A DNA stretch of 64,000 nucleotides from Pseudomonas grimontii (GTDB taxonomy: Bacteria > Pseudomonadota > Gammaproteobacteria > Pseudomonadales > Pseudomonadaceae), in assembly GCF_007858185.1 (NCBI RefSeq), contig NZ_VFES01000013.1, positions 124,006 through 188,005 of the forward strand. The letters run 5' to 3'. A model generated the notes under the pieces. It saw only the letters and a list, made by a program, of their open reading frames with translations, did not search any database and had not been told where the DNA came from. A program made the position numbers and the translations under genes. Below, piece after piece: positions 33,741 through 42,625 of the stretch. Positions within the stretch are counted from its first letter, which is position 1; each line of letters starts with the position of its first letter.

Positions 33741-35368
33741 GCACCCAACCGCTTTTAATCGATGTGCGCCAACTGAGCGTCGACTACCGCTCCAGCGGCC
33801 AGCTCAATCCGGCGGTGCGCAGACTGTCATTTTCACTTACCCAGGGCGAGACCGTGGCGATTGTCGGCGAGTCCGGCTCGGGCAAATCGACGCTGGCTAA
33901 CGCGATCCTCGGCCTGCTGCCCGAGAATGCGCAGATCAGCGCCGGCGAGCTGTGGGTAGATGGGAACAACCTGACCCACGCCAGCGAACGCCAGAAACGC
34001 GCCTTGCGCGGCCGCACCATCGGCCTGGTGCCCCAGGACCCGATGGTCAGCCTCAACCCCACGTTGCGCATTGGCCAGCAAATTGCCGAGGCGCTGGTAC
34101 TCGCCAGGGGCAAACGCTACCCCGCTGTCGACGCCGACATTGTCGAGCTGCTGCAACAGGTGGGCATCGACAAGCCGGTTCTGCGCGCACGCCAGTACCC
34201 CCATGAACTCTCCGGCGGCATGCGCCAGCGCGTGCTGATCGCCATCGCCCTGGCCGGCAACCCACGCCTGATCATCGCCGACGAGCCCACCAGCGCCCTC
34301 GACGTGACCGTGCAGCGCAAGATCCTCGACCACTTGCAGCGCCTGGTCAGGGAGCGCGGCATTTCGCTGCTGATCATTACCCACGACCTGGGCGTGGCCC
34401 TCGACCGTGCCGACCGCATCCTGGTGATGCAACAGGGTGAAGTGGTAGAGCAAGGTCCGCCACGGCAGATCCTCGCGCACCCCAGCCACGACTACACACG
34501 CGCGCTGATCGCCGCCGCCCCGGCCTTCGCCAAGCGGCGTGAACCGTTGCTCCAGCTCGAGCTGGGGCATGAGCCGATCCTGAGCCTGCACAACGTCGGC
34601 AAGACGTTTGCCCTGCCCAAGGTCAAGGGCGAGGCGTCGACCTTCGTGGCCTTGGAAGATCTGAGCCTGGAGGTGTACCCCGGCCAGACCCTGGCCATCG
34701 TCGGCGAGTCCGGCTCGGGCAAGAGCACTGCGCTGCGTATCGCCCTCGGCCTGGAAAAGCCGACACAGGGCCGGGTCTGGTTCGAGCAGCAAGACGTCAC
34801 CGACCTGAGCTGGCGCGACTTCCGCCCGCTGCGCCAACGCCTGCAACTGGTGCAACAAAACCCCTTCGCCGCGCTGGACCCGCGCTTCACGGTGTTCGAC
34901 AGCATTGTTGAGCCGCTGGTGTCGTTTGGCTTGCTCAAGGGCGCCGCCCTGGAACAGGCGGCGCGCGAATTGATCAGCCGCGTGCACCTGCCGGTGAGCT
35001 TTCTGGATCGTCTGCCCCGTGAGCTGTCGGGCGGCCAGTGCCAACGGGTCGCCATCGCCAGGGCCTTGGCGTTGAAACCCGACCTGTTGTTGCTGGATGA
35101 ACCGGTCAGCGCCCTGGATGTGTCGGTGCAAGCACGCATCCTTGACCTGCTGCAAGAGCTGCAACGGGAGATGGGCATCGCCTATGTGCTGGTGTCGCAC
35201 GATCTGTCAGTGGTGGCCAACTTCGCCCATGCGGTGCTGGTGCTGCGCAAGGGTCGCGTGGTTGAACAAGGCTCGGTGGCGCACATCTTCAACCAGCCGG
35301 CCAGCGACTACACCCGCGAACTGATTGCGGCCATCCCTGGCCGGCAAGTCACGGCAAGCGCCGCCTGA
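33737..35368 (+). CDS. ABC importer ATPase with two fused nucleotide-binding domains
   Basis: 543 residues carrying both ATPases of the importer in one chain, as in GsiA and YejF. Domain 1 (about 5-255) has GESGSGKST, LSGGMRQRV and LIIADEPTSALD. Domain 2 (about 280-535) has GESGSGKST, LSGGQCQRVAIARAL and LLLLDEPVSALD. All catalytic motifs are intact in both. The end converges with the binding-protein gene on the other strand; only three bases separate the stops. Confidence 0.93.
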   Translation: MSTQPLLIDVRQLSVDYRSSGQLNPAVRRLSFSLTQGETVAIVGESGSGKSTLANAILGLLPENAQISAGELWVDGNNLTHASERQKRALRGRTIGLVPQDPMVSLNPTLRIGQQIAEALVLARGKRYPAVDADIVELLQQVGIDKPVLRARQYPHELSGGMRQRVLIAIALAGNPRLIIADEPTSALDVTVQRKILDHLQRLVRERGISLLIITHDLGVALDRADRILVMQQGEVVEQGPPRQILAHPSHDYTRALIAAAPAFAKRREPLLQLELGHEPILSLHNVGKTFALPKVKGEASTFVALEDLSLEVYPGQTLAIVGESGSGKSTALRIALGLEKPTQGRVWFEQQDVTDLSWRDFRPLRQRLQLVQQNPFAALDPRFTVFDSIVEPLVSFGLLKGAALEQAARELISRVHLPVSFLDRLPRELSGGQCQRVAIARALALKPDLLLLDEPVSALDVSVQARILDLLQELQREMGIAYVLVSHDLSVVANFAHAVLVLRKGRVVEQGSVAHIFNQPASDYTRELIAAIPGRQVTASAA

Positions 35369-35371
35369 GGT

Positions 35372-36703
35372 TTACTGCACCGAGCAATCCCGCGCCACAA
35401 TACCCTTCTCCTGGGCATACGCGGCGGACTTGGCTTCGATCAACGGACGCAAGGTGGCGCGGTCGGCTTGCAGCCAGTCGGTCACCAGCACCCACTTTTG
35501 CCCATCCCACTGCTGCACCCGGGCGGAACCGCCGCCTTCGTGGTCGGCGCAGGACAATGTCAACGGCGCCAACAGCCCTTCGAAGCCCATGGCCTTGAGG
35601 CGTGCAGCGTCGATATTCAGGTGTTCGAACGCCCAGCGGGTTTCCTCGCCGTTCAGCGCGCGATTGCCGAACTTGGCCTGGCCGGTGCGCAGCGCTTCGA
35701 CGGCAATCGCGGCGTTGATCAGGCCAATGTTGTAGTAGACCTTGCCAAAGTAGCTGGGGTCCTTGAGGTTGCTCTTGCCGGGATCGAGGATGAACTGCTT
35801 GAGCTTTTTATGGATCTCGAAGCTGTCGCCACCGGGGAACGGCGCCAGTGCCTGGTAGCCTTTAGCGGCGGTGCCGGCGGGAATCACGTCGGCTTCGGAG
35901 CCGGCCCAGACATCACCGATCAGGCGGTCCACGGGGATGCCAAAGCGCACGGCGGTCTTGATGCCGACGGGAGTGGACACGCCCCAGGTGCGCAGGAATA
36001 CCCAGTCCGGGTTGATCTGCCGCACCTGGCGCCATTGGGTGGACTGCTCGTTGCCGGGGTCGGCCACGGGGATCTGGATGTTATCGAACCCGTATTTTTG
36101 CGCCAGCAACTGCATGGCCGCCTGGGTTTCGCGGCCATAGGCGGAGTCGTGGTAGACGGTGACGATCTTCTTGCCCTTGAGCTTGTCCAGGCCGCCTTCG
36201 CGCTGGGCGATGTAGTTGATGCCCACCGAGGCCTGGCCGTAGTAGTTGAGCAACAACGGGAACGCGTAAGGGAATACGCGGCCATCGGTGGACTCGGTAC
36301 GCCCGCCGGCGCCGTCGATCAGCGGGATGTGGTCAACGGCGGCGCGGTCCATCAGCGCATAGGAGGCCGGGGTGCTGTGGGTGAAGAAGAACCCGGTGGG
36401 CGCGCCGTCCAGGCCACCTTTGTAGCGCTCGTAGCATTCGATGATGCGGTCGGTCTTCCACTCGGTCTCGCATTCCTGCCAGACCAGCTTGACGCCATTC
36501 ACCCCGCCTTCGACCTCGTTGATGTAGCGAAAGTAATCAATCTCCCCCGCCCACCACGGAATGCCGCTGGAAGCATAGGCGCCGACCCGGTAGGTGGCGA
36601 GCGGGATGAACTGTTGATCGTTGGCGGCCTGGGCAACAGGCCCGCCCAAGGCGCCGAGTGCCAGCAGGGTGGCGATGATTGTGCGTTGCAAGACGTTGTG
36701 CAT
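35372..36703 (-). CDS. Orphan LivJ-type (Peripla_BP_6) solute-binding protein
   Basis: 443 residues with a cleavable signal peptide (LLALGALGGPVAQA) and a periplasmic-binding fold of the branched-chain amino acid/urea family (WWAGEIDYFRYINEVEGGVN, KIVTVYHDSAYGRE, VYYNIGLINAAIAVEALRTG). No matching LivHMGF permease or ATPase genes are present here, and the neighbouring peptide-type importer is from another class. It may work with a transporter encoded elsewhere or as a sensor protein. It is divergent from the DUF2946 gene, 276 bases away. Confidence 0.85.
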   Translation of the reverse strand: MHNVLQRTIIATLLALGALGGPVAQAANDQQFIPLATYRVGAYASSGIPWWAGEIDYFRYINEVEGGVNGVKLVWQECETEWKTDRIIECYERYKGGLDGAPTGFFFTHSTPASYALMDRAAVDHIPLIDGAGGRTESTDGRVFPYAFPLLLNYYGQASVGINYIAQREGGLDKLKGKKIVTVYHDSAYGRETQAAMQLLAQKYGFDNIQIPVADPGNEQSTQWRQVRQINPDWVFLRTWGVSTPVGIKTAVRFGIPVDRLIGDVWAGSEADVIPAGTAAKGYQALAPFPGGDSFEIHKKLKQFILDPGKSNLKDPSYFGKVYYNIGLINAAIAVEALRTGQAKFGNRALNGEETRWAFEHLNIDAARLKAMGFEGLLAPLTLSCADHEGGGSARVQQWDGQKWVLVTDWLQADRATLRPLIEAKSAAYAQEKGIVARDCSVQ

Positions 36704-36979
36704 GGGTGTGGGTTCTTATGAAAAGTGAGGTTTCCCCTCCCGTTGTCGGGTCAGCGCCAATCGGGTCACAACACAATTCATGCCAAGCGCATAAGCCTTC
36801 CTATTCAAGGGATTGCGCTGTACCGGTCACCCTGCACGGCTCGGATAATCGAACACTTTATTGAACCGTTGTTGCGCCACCAACACCGCGCTCGATCGCC
36901 AGGCCTGCGGCAAAATAGCGCGTTTTACTTCATGCCTGAACTGCGGCTAAATACCCGCCCTTTTGCGTCGATTGCTTCG

Positions 36980-37369
36980 ATGGCTATGTTCAAACGCGTC
37001 AGCCCCTGGATCGCCTGCCTGGCCCTGTTGCTCAACATGCTGGCCATGCCGCTGAGCCGTGCCCTGCAAACGCCGGACATCGGCCTGATGCTCTGGGGTG
37101 GATTCTGCTCCGGGGGCGCGTCGCAAGCCCTGCCGCCAGGCTTTGCCAAGCTGATCGACCCATCGCAGTCGGCCCCGGCACCCAGCACCATGAAGCACAG
37201 CGATTGCTGCTGTGGTCATGCCGGATTGGCCGCCCTGCCTTCCAGCCATTACCGGCATCTGCTGCCGCGCTATACACCCGATATCGCCCTCGACAACCCG
37301 TTGCTGCCAACGTTGCAACCCAAGGTCCGCTGGCCGGACCTCAACCCGCGCGCCTCTCCTCTCGCCTGA
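36980..37369 (+). CDS. DUF2946-like exported protein
   Basis: 129 residues. The start MAMFKRVSPWIACLALLLNM looks like a signal peptide or membrane anchor. The middle contains the metal-friendly run KHSDCCCGHAG, in line with DUF2946 proteins, which often sit beside TonB receptors for copper or cobalamin. ATG 36932 would give a 16-residue longer product; neither start has a clear ribosome-binding site, and the frame is open to 36725. It precedes the TonB receptor gene by 82 bases. Confidence 0.6.
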   Translation: MAMFKRVSPWIACLALLLNMLAMPLSRALQTPDIGLMLWGGFCSGGASQALPPGFAKLIDPSQSAPAPSTMKHSDCCCGHAGLAALPSSHYRHLLPRYTPDIALDNPLLPTLQPKVRWPDLNPRASPLA

Positions 37370-37451
37370 TCGCCCCGAACCCTGCGTTATCAGCCTTCCA
37401 CTGCGGAGGCTGGAACATCCTTGAAGTGTTTGGCTATCAGGAAGTATGTCC

Positions 37452-39539
37452 ATGCCTGTTCACTTGACTGCGCCGCGTGCGCAGCGTCACTCCGTGTCCC
37501 GTTGCCTGTGGCCGCTGATTTCAGCCGGTCTGTTCGCCCTCAACCCGTTATCTTTGGCCCTTGCCCAAGCCAGCCAAAGCGAAGACTCGGCCCTGACCCT
37601 CGGCACCGTCACGGTCCAGGGTGCAAGTGGCGCCAGCGGCCCGTTGAGTACCGCCAGCGTGCTCAGCTCGGTGGATATCCTCGGTGCCGACATCCTCGAA
37701 AAAATGCCGGTCAACTACAGCTGGGAACTGTTCAGCCGCGCGCCGGGGGTGATGCTCACCGAATTCAACCAGGGCACCACCTCCGGCAAGATCTCGTTTC
37801 GCGGCTTCAACGGCGAAGGTGAAGTGAATGCGGTGAAGCTGCTGATCGATGGTATTCCGAGCAACAGCAACGACGGCAACATGCCGTTTATGGACATGAT
37901 TTTCCCGTTGGAGCTGGACAGTATCGAAGTGGTGCGCGGCACCAGCGATGCACGCTACGGCCTGAACAACATCGCCGGCAACGTCAATATGCTCACCCGC
38001 ACGGGCGGCGACTACACCAGGGCACGCCTGCGTTATGGCAGCTTCAACACCCAGGAAACGCAGTTCGCCAAAGGCATCCAGGGCAGCAATTGGACGCAGA
38101 ACTACTTCTTCGCCTACCAGAAGGCTGACGGCTACCGCGACCATGCCGAGGCGGACAAATTCTCGCTGTCGGGCAAATGGTTCTACACCCCGGACGACAA
38201 CAGCTACCGCATCGGCCTGATCGCCCGTCACTACGAAACCGAGGCTCAGGAGCCCGGTTACTTGAGCGAGGACGATGCGCGCCGACATCCGACCATGACC
38301 AACAACTACAACGCCAGCGATAAAGGCACGCGGCGCATGAACCAGCTCAGTCTGCATCTCGACACTGAGCTGACCGACACCCTTGCCTGGTCGGCGAAAA
38401 CCTACGTCAACACGTTCGATGACCGGCGCTGGACCCAGTACTGGCGCACCAGTGCCCAGCAGGAGCGCGACGCCTACGAAACCCAATACGGTGCCCTCAC
38501 CTCGCTGACCTGGCGCCCGCACGTCAGTTGGTTGTATGACTTCGCCCTGGAGGGCGGCGCCGATACGCAACAGCAACAGAACCAGAGCGAGCGCTACCGC
38601 ACCCAAAACCGCACGCGCCTGGCGCAAACCCGCGACCAGCAGTTCGACTTCGACACCTACGGCGCCTACGTGCAGGCCGAGATCAAGCCGTTCGAGTCGT
38701 TGAAGATCATCCCGGCGTATCGCGTCGACAAGATCCAGGGCAACTTCACCAACGAAATGACCGGCCTGGATTACGACATCAACGACTACGGGCTGATCAG
38801 GCAACCCAAGCTCAGCGTGGTGTACTCACCCTGGGACGTGGCCAGCGTGTACGCCAACTGGGGGCGCACGTTCCAGGTCGGCACCGGCGCGGCGGCCTAC
38901 AAGATTCCGCCCAGGGACACCGACCTGGCGCCGTCCATCAATGACGGCTGGGAAACCGGGATCAAATTCACCCCCGCCGACTGGATCGACGGCCGTGTGG
39001 CGTATTGGCAACAGCAAGCCAGTGGCGAAGTCAGCCGCCGGCTCAATGACCCCAGCGGCGAGTCGGACAACGTCGGCGAAACCCGCCGCTGGGGTTACGA
39101 CGCGCAGTTGAACCTGCACCCGAATGAACGCACCGAGATCTGGCTGGCCTATGCCTGGCAGTACTCGAAAATCCTCCAGCCCAGCGCGACACTGCCTAAC
39201 AGCAAGGGCCAGGAAATCGACCACATCCCCCATCACCTGTACAACGCCGGCGTCAGCTTCAAGGCCACGCCGGCCCTGCAACTCACCGCCTGGATGAACG
39301 GCCAGACGAACTACTACCTGGAACGCGAGAACACCCAGGGCACTTACGGGGGCTACGTATTGATGAACCTGGGCGCGACGTACCAGGTGACCAAGTCGCT
39401 CAGCGTCGACCTGCAACTGAAAAACCTCACCAACCGTTACTACGAGTACGCCTGGTATGACCCGGACGGTGCCAAAGCGTCGCTGCACTCCCCCGGCGAC
39501 GGACGTGCGTTGTATAGCGGGGTGACGCTGGACTTCTGA
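37452..39539 (+). CDS. TonB-dependent outer-membrane receptor
   Basis: 695 residues: signal peptide (about 1-37), plug domain (about 45-170; SGKISFRGFNGEGEVNAVKL, DSIEVVRGTSDARYGLNNIAG) and a barrel ending GRALYSGVTLDF. The second ATG (37452) is preferred to 37446 because AGGA is nine bases before it and only three before the first. Pairing with a DUF2946 protein suggests a metal complex or a related ligand, but no OprC-type Met/His copper motif was evident. No terminator follows directly; the next 560 bases are non-coding. Confidence 0.88.
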   Translation: MPVHLTAPRAQRHSVSRCLWPLISAGLFALNPLSLALAQASQSEDSALTLGTVTVQGASGASGPLSTASVLSSVDILGADILEKMPVNYSWELFSRAPGVMLTEFNQGTTSGKISFRGFNGEGEVNAVKLLIDGIPSNSNDGNMPFMDMIFPLELDSIEVVRGTSDARYGLNNIAGNVNMLTRTGGDYTRARLRYGSFNTQETQFAKGIQGSNWTQNYFFAYQKADGYRDHAEADKFSLSGKWFYTPDDNSYRIGLIARHYETEAQEPGYLSEDDARRHPTMTNNYNASDKGTRRMNQLSLHLDTELTDTLAWSAKTYVNTFDDRRWTQYWRTSAQQERDAYETQYGALTSLTWRPHVSWLYDFALEGGADTQQQQNQSERYRTQNRTRLAQTRDQQFDFDTYGAYVQAEIKPFESLKIIPAYRVDKIQGNFTNEMTGLDYDINDYGLIRQPKLSVVYSPWDVASVYANWGRTFQVGTGAAAYKIPPRDTDLAPSINDGWETGIKFTPADWIDGRVAYWQQQASGEVSRRLNDPSGESDNVGETRRWGYDAQLNLHPNERTEIWLAYAWQYSKILQPSATLPNSKGQEIDHIPHHLYNAGVSFKATPALQLTAWMNGQTNYYLERENTQGTYGGYVLMNLGATYQVTKSLSVDLQLKNLTNRYYEYAWYDPDGAKASLHSPGDGRALYSGVTLDF

Positions 39540-39672
39540 ATGGGTGAGAGCACACAAGCCCCAACAATCAGACCGACAATAAAGTCGCGCTAACCACGAT
39601 GCGAAGCGAGCCGCCCTTGATCTTGACCTTGATCTCAGGCGCCCCGTTAAACCACGCTGGCCGGAATTCGAT

Positions 39673-39852
39673 AGTGATTTGGGGGGTAAACCGGCAGGGA
39701 TGCCGGTTTAGCCGCCCCGCGCCATGGATGGCGCGTGGCGGCGGCCCCCCAAATCACTGTCGGATTACGGGCACACCGAGCCTAGGCGAGGTGCCGAGTG
39801 GTGGGGCAAGAGCCCTTTTGGTTACTTTTGGGGCTCTTTTCCAAAAGTGACC
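39673..39852. repeat. Structured Pseudomonas intergenic repeat (cloverleaf-like hairpins)
   Basis: AGTGATTTGGGGGG (39673-39686) pairs with CCCCCCAAATCACT (39745-39758). The enclosed part has two further hairpins: TAAACCGGCA/TGCCGGTTTA (39687-39710) and GCGCCATGGATGGCGC (39719-39734). A second long hairpin, GGTTACTTTTGG/CCAAAAGTGACC, lies at about 39822-39852. I recall similar blocks in many fluorescent Pseudomonas genomes. The structure could be a mobile non-autonomous repeat or a transcribed RNA. Confidence 0.6.
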
Positions 39853-40052
39853 CGCTGTAAGAGCGGAATCCTAAGTGGCCGTTACCGCAGCAACGGATAT
39901 GTACTCGGCCTGACATCCTGGTCGACTGTCAGGCCGCCATCGGGGGCAAGTCGAATCGTCGCACCGCCCCTCCCACATTTGGATCGGGGACAATCAGTCA
40001 AATGTCGCCAGGCCATAGACCCGTCACAGGAGCAATCTCCCAGCCACAACAA

Positions 40053-40088
40053 AAAAATGCCCACCCCCGCCAAGGGATAGGCATTTTT
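40053..40088 (-). terminator. Rho-independent terminator of the SnoaL-like gene
   Basis: AAAAATGCC (40053-40061) pairs with GGCATTTTT (40080-40088). On the minus strand the stem ends in a run of T, ten bases past the stop of the gene at 40099. Because both arms carry A/T tracts it could work in both directions. Confidence 0.8.
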
Positions 40089-40098
40089 CCTCCAACCA

Positions 40099-40617
40099 TT
40101 ACTGCTTGGCGTGCTTGGCCTGTACCTCAGGCATCGCCGAAGAGTGATGATTAAGAATTTTCCACTGGCCACCCACCTGCTCATAGACGAAGGTGTAGCG
40201 TGCCTGCACATGGCGCACCTTGCCGTCCGACTCGGTCAGGGTGAAGGTGTAGACGCCACTGTCCATGGCCACGTTGCTGCCCAGTTGGCGGATCTCGCGG
40301 TAGTTGATCTGGCCCACCGGCTTGAGCGCCAGGAAGTGGTCGAAGTAATCCTTGATCTGCTCCGGCGTCGTGCGCACCTGGTTGGACACGGTCGGCTGCA
40401 ACACAGCGCCCGGCGCGTACAGGTCCACCACCGATTTCACGTTGCCGGTCTGCAAGGCGTTGTTCCAGCGGTCGAATAAACCGGCAATCTCGCGGTCTTT
40501 GACATTGGCCGGCGCCTGGGCCACCTCACGGTAGACATACGGGGCCGTCTCGGCGGCGTGAACAAACGGTACGCTCAGGGCAAACATCAGGGCGATTGGG
40601 GCGATCTTGAATTTCAT
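40099..40617 (-). CDS. Secreted SnoaL-like (DUF4440/SgcJ type) protein
   Basis: 172 residues with a signal peptide (MKFKIAPIALMFALSVPFVHA, split here by length limit after the Ala-rich end). The mature part is a cone-shaped NTF2 fold (EIAGLFDRWNNALQTGNVKS, VVDLYAPGAVLQPTVS, QVGGQWKILNHHSSAMPE). The family includes CaMKII-association-like domains with unknown ligands. ATG 40617 has GGAG eight bases before it; the frame runs 40 codons further without support. It is monocistronic, divergent from the kinase gene at 40797, and followed by a terminator. Confidence 0.8.
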   Translation of the reverse strand: MKFKIAPIALMFALSVPFVHAAETAPYVYREVAQAPANVKDREIAGLFDRWNNALQTGNVKSVVDLYAPGAVLQPTVSNQVRTTPEQIKDYFDHFLALKPVGQINYREIRQLGSNVAMDSGVYTFTLTESDGKVRHVQARYTFVYEQVGGQWKILNHHSSAMPEVQAKHAKQ

Positions 40618-40796
40618 GGCGTTACTCCAGTGGTCGTCGTTGAGACCACTTTGCCAACCTGCCCGCTGCCCGCCATCGGCCAACCGGAGGTATTTACCTA
40701 TGCCATTTGGCAGATAGCGCCCAAGGTGTCCGAGCATGTTTAATAGCTACCCCTTGAATAGCTACCCCTCACGCCCGCAGCAATGGAGTATCACCC

Positions 40797-41975
40797 ATGC
40801 ATGACACGCCCCATGACCCCGGCAGTGCCTTGGCCATGCGCGCGCATTTCCGTCAATCGGAAAGTCGTACGGCGCGCCTGCGCCTGTTGGTGGATACCGG
40901 CCAGCAACTGCGCCAGCTGAGCCCTGACGCCATGCGCGAACACGTGCTCGCGCGGGCCTGCGCGTTTCTGGCGATGGACCACGGGCTGCTGCTGGAGTGG
41001 GACGCCGAGGGCGTCGCCTACACCGGCGCCCGCCATGGCAACCCGGCGCGATTGGGCAGCCTGGCCGCCCTCGCCGACCGCAGCCTGCGCACACCGTGTT
41101 GGCAGGAACGGCCATCGGAGGACTTGCCCAGCGTCTTGCAAGTACCGTTGCGCGCCGGTGACGGCCAGGCCTTTGGCGTACTGGTGCTGGGCAATAGCAT
41201 CAGCCTGCGGGCGCCGGAGCACGAAGACAGCGAATCCCTGCAACTGCTCGCCACATTGCTGGCGGCCCACCTGGAAAACGATCGGCTGCTGACCACCCTC
41301 AAACTGCGCGATAAAACCCTGTCCGACCTGGTCAACCGCTTGCTTCGCGCCCAGGAGGACGAACGCAAGCGCGTGGCCTACGACCTGCACGATGGCCTGG
41401 CGCAAACCCTCGCGGGCCTGCACCAACGGCTGCAAGGTTTTGCCGGACGCTGCCCGCCGCTGCCAGAGGCATTGGCTGCCGACCTGCAGGCGATTCTTAC
41501 CCTGGCCCAACACTCGGTTGGCGAGGGCCGGCAACTGATCGCGGGCCTGCGTCCCACGGTGCTGGATGATTTCGGCTTGTTCAAAGCCCTCGATAAAGAA
41601 GCCGACCGCCTGCGCGACGCCGGAATCAATGTGGTGTGGCAGGCGCACTGTGAAACGCGCTTACCCAGCCAGGTGGAAATCGCCTTGTTCCGGATCGGCC
41701 AGGAAGCCATCAACAACGTGCTCAAACATGCGCGCGCAAGTCGGGTGCAACTGACCCTGGCACTGCACGACGGCCACGCGTCCCTGCGGCTGGACGACAA
41801 TGGCAAAGGCTTCACTTCGGCGCCATCCCTTGATGACGCCCAGCACCTGGGCCTCGCCACCATGCAGGAGCGCGCCAGCCTGCTGGGCGGCAGCTTCACC
41901 TGCGTCAGCGCAGTCGACGGCGGTACCCAGCTGCACGCCCGCGTGCCAGCCCACTTGATTGGAGTACCTCAATGA
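40797..41975 (+). CDS. GAF-domain sensor histidine kinase (HisKA_3 type)
   Basis: 392 residues. A GAF-like region (about 30-165) is followed by a HisKA_3 domain with the phospho-acceptor His in RVAYDLHDGLAQTL and an ATPase domain (IGQEAINNVLKHARAS, LDDNGKGF, LGLATMQERASLLGG). No membrane segments. ATG 40797 has GGAG eight bases before it. The next gene starts inside its stop (ATGA), giving a kinase-regulator pair. Confidence 0.9.
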   Translation: MHDTPHDPGSALAMRAHFRQSESRTARLRLLVDTGQQLRQLSPDAMREHVLARACAFLAMDHGLLLEWDAEGVAYTGARHGNPARLGSLAALADRSLRTPCWQERPSEDLPSVLQVPLRAGDGQAFGVLVLGNSISLRAPEHEDSESLQLLATLLAAHLENDRLLTTLKLRDKTLSDLVNRLLRAQEDERKRVAYDLHDGLAQTLAGLHQRLQGFAGRCPPLPEALAADLQAILTLAQHSVGEGRQLIAGLRPTVLDDFGLFKALDKEADRLRDAGINVVWQAHCETRLPSQVEIALFRIGQEAINNVLKHARASRVQLTLALHDGHASLRLDDNGKGFTSAPSLDDAQHLGLATMQERASLLGGSFTCVSAVDGGTQLHARVPAHLIGVPQ

Positions 41976-42625
41976 CCCACGTCTTGCGCCTGGTGCTGGC
42001 GGACGATCATGAAGTCACGCGCACCGGCTTCGTTTCCCTGCTGGCCGGCCATCCGCAGTTCGAGGTGGTCGGTCAAGCCAGCGATGGCCTGCAAGCGGTG
42101 GAGCTGTGTGAGCAATTGCTGCCGGATATCGTCATCCTCGACATCCGCATGCCCGGGCTCAACGGTTTGGGCGCCGCACGCTTGCTGCAACAACGCCTGC
42201 CGGCGGTGAAGGTGGTGATGTTCACCATGGACGACAGCCCCGAGTACCTGGAAGCAGCCATGAATGCCGGTGCGGTGGGCTACTTGCTCAAAGACGCCAG
42301 CCGTGCCGAGGTGATCCAGGCGCTGCAACAAGTGGCCGCCGGCGGCGAGGCGCTCAACACGGCGGTCAGCGCCCGGCTGTTGCGGCGCATGACCGAACGC
42401 CAGGCCAGCGGTGCCGTCGCCAACGAACAGCTCACCCCACGGGAGCGCCAGGTCCTCGGTTTGGTCGCCAATGGTATGAGCAACCGGGCCATCGGCGAGC
42501 ATCTGGGCATTACCACCGGCACGGCCAAGGCCCATGTCGAGCGGGTGATCGGCAAGCTCGGCGCGGCCGACCGCACCCAGGCCGCCGTGCGGGGCATTGC
42601 CTTGGGCCTGGTGACGCCACTATGA
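41972..42625 (+). CDS. LuxR/NarL-type response regulator
   Basis: 217 residues: receiver domain (LVLADDHEVTRTG; phospho-Asp in IVILDIRMPGLNG; Lys in GYLLKDAS) and LuxR helix-turn-helix (LTPRERQVLGLVANGMSNRA, AKAHVERVIGKLGAADR). Its ATG overlaps the kinase stop and its stop overlaps the next start, so translation of the operon is coupled. Confidence 0.92.
   Translation: MTHVLRLVLADDHEVTRTGFVSLLAGHPQFEVVGQASDGLQAVELCEQLLPDIVILDIRMPGLNGLGAARLLQQRLPAVKVVMFTMDDSPEYLEAAMNAGAVGYLLKDASRAEVIQALQQVAAGGEALNTAVSARLLRRMTERQASGAVANEQLTPRERQVLGLVANGMSNRAIGEHLGITTGTAKAHVERVIGKLGAADRTQAAVRGIALGLVTPL

Larger units (their letters stand above)
39540..40098. other. Non-coding block of about 560 bases
   Basis: It holds a structured intergenic repeat (39673-39852), a GC-rich tail, and a terminator (40053-40088). 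I see no gene in it; short open frames fall within the hairpins. Confidence 0.65.

Noticed and set aside
36725..36979. An extended N-terminus for the DUF2946-like protein
   Set aside because: The added residues are basic and unlike any signal peptide, and they cover the likely promoter region; a start near 36980 gives a normal exported protein.
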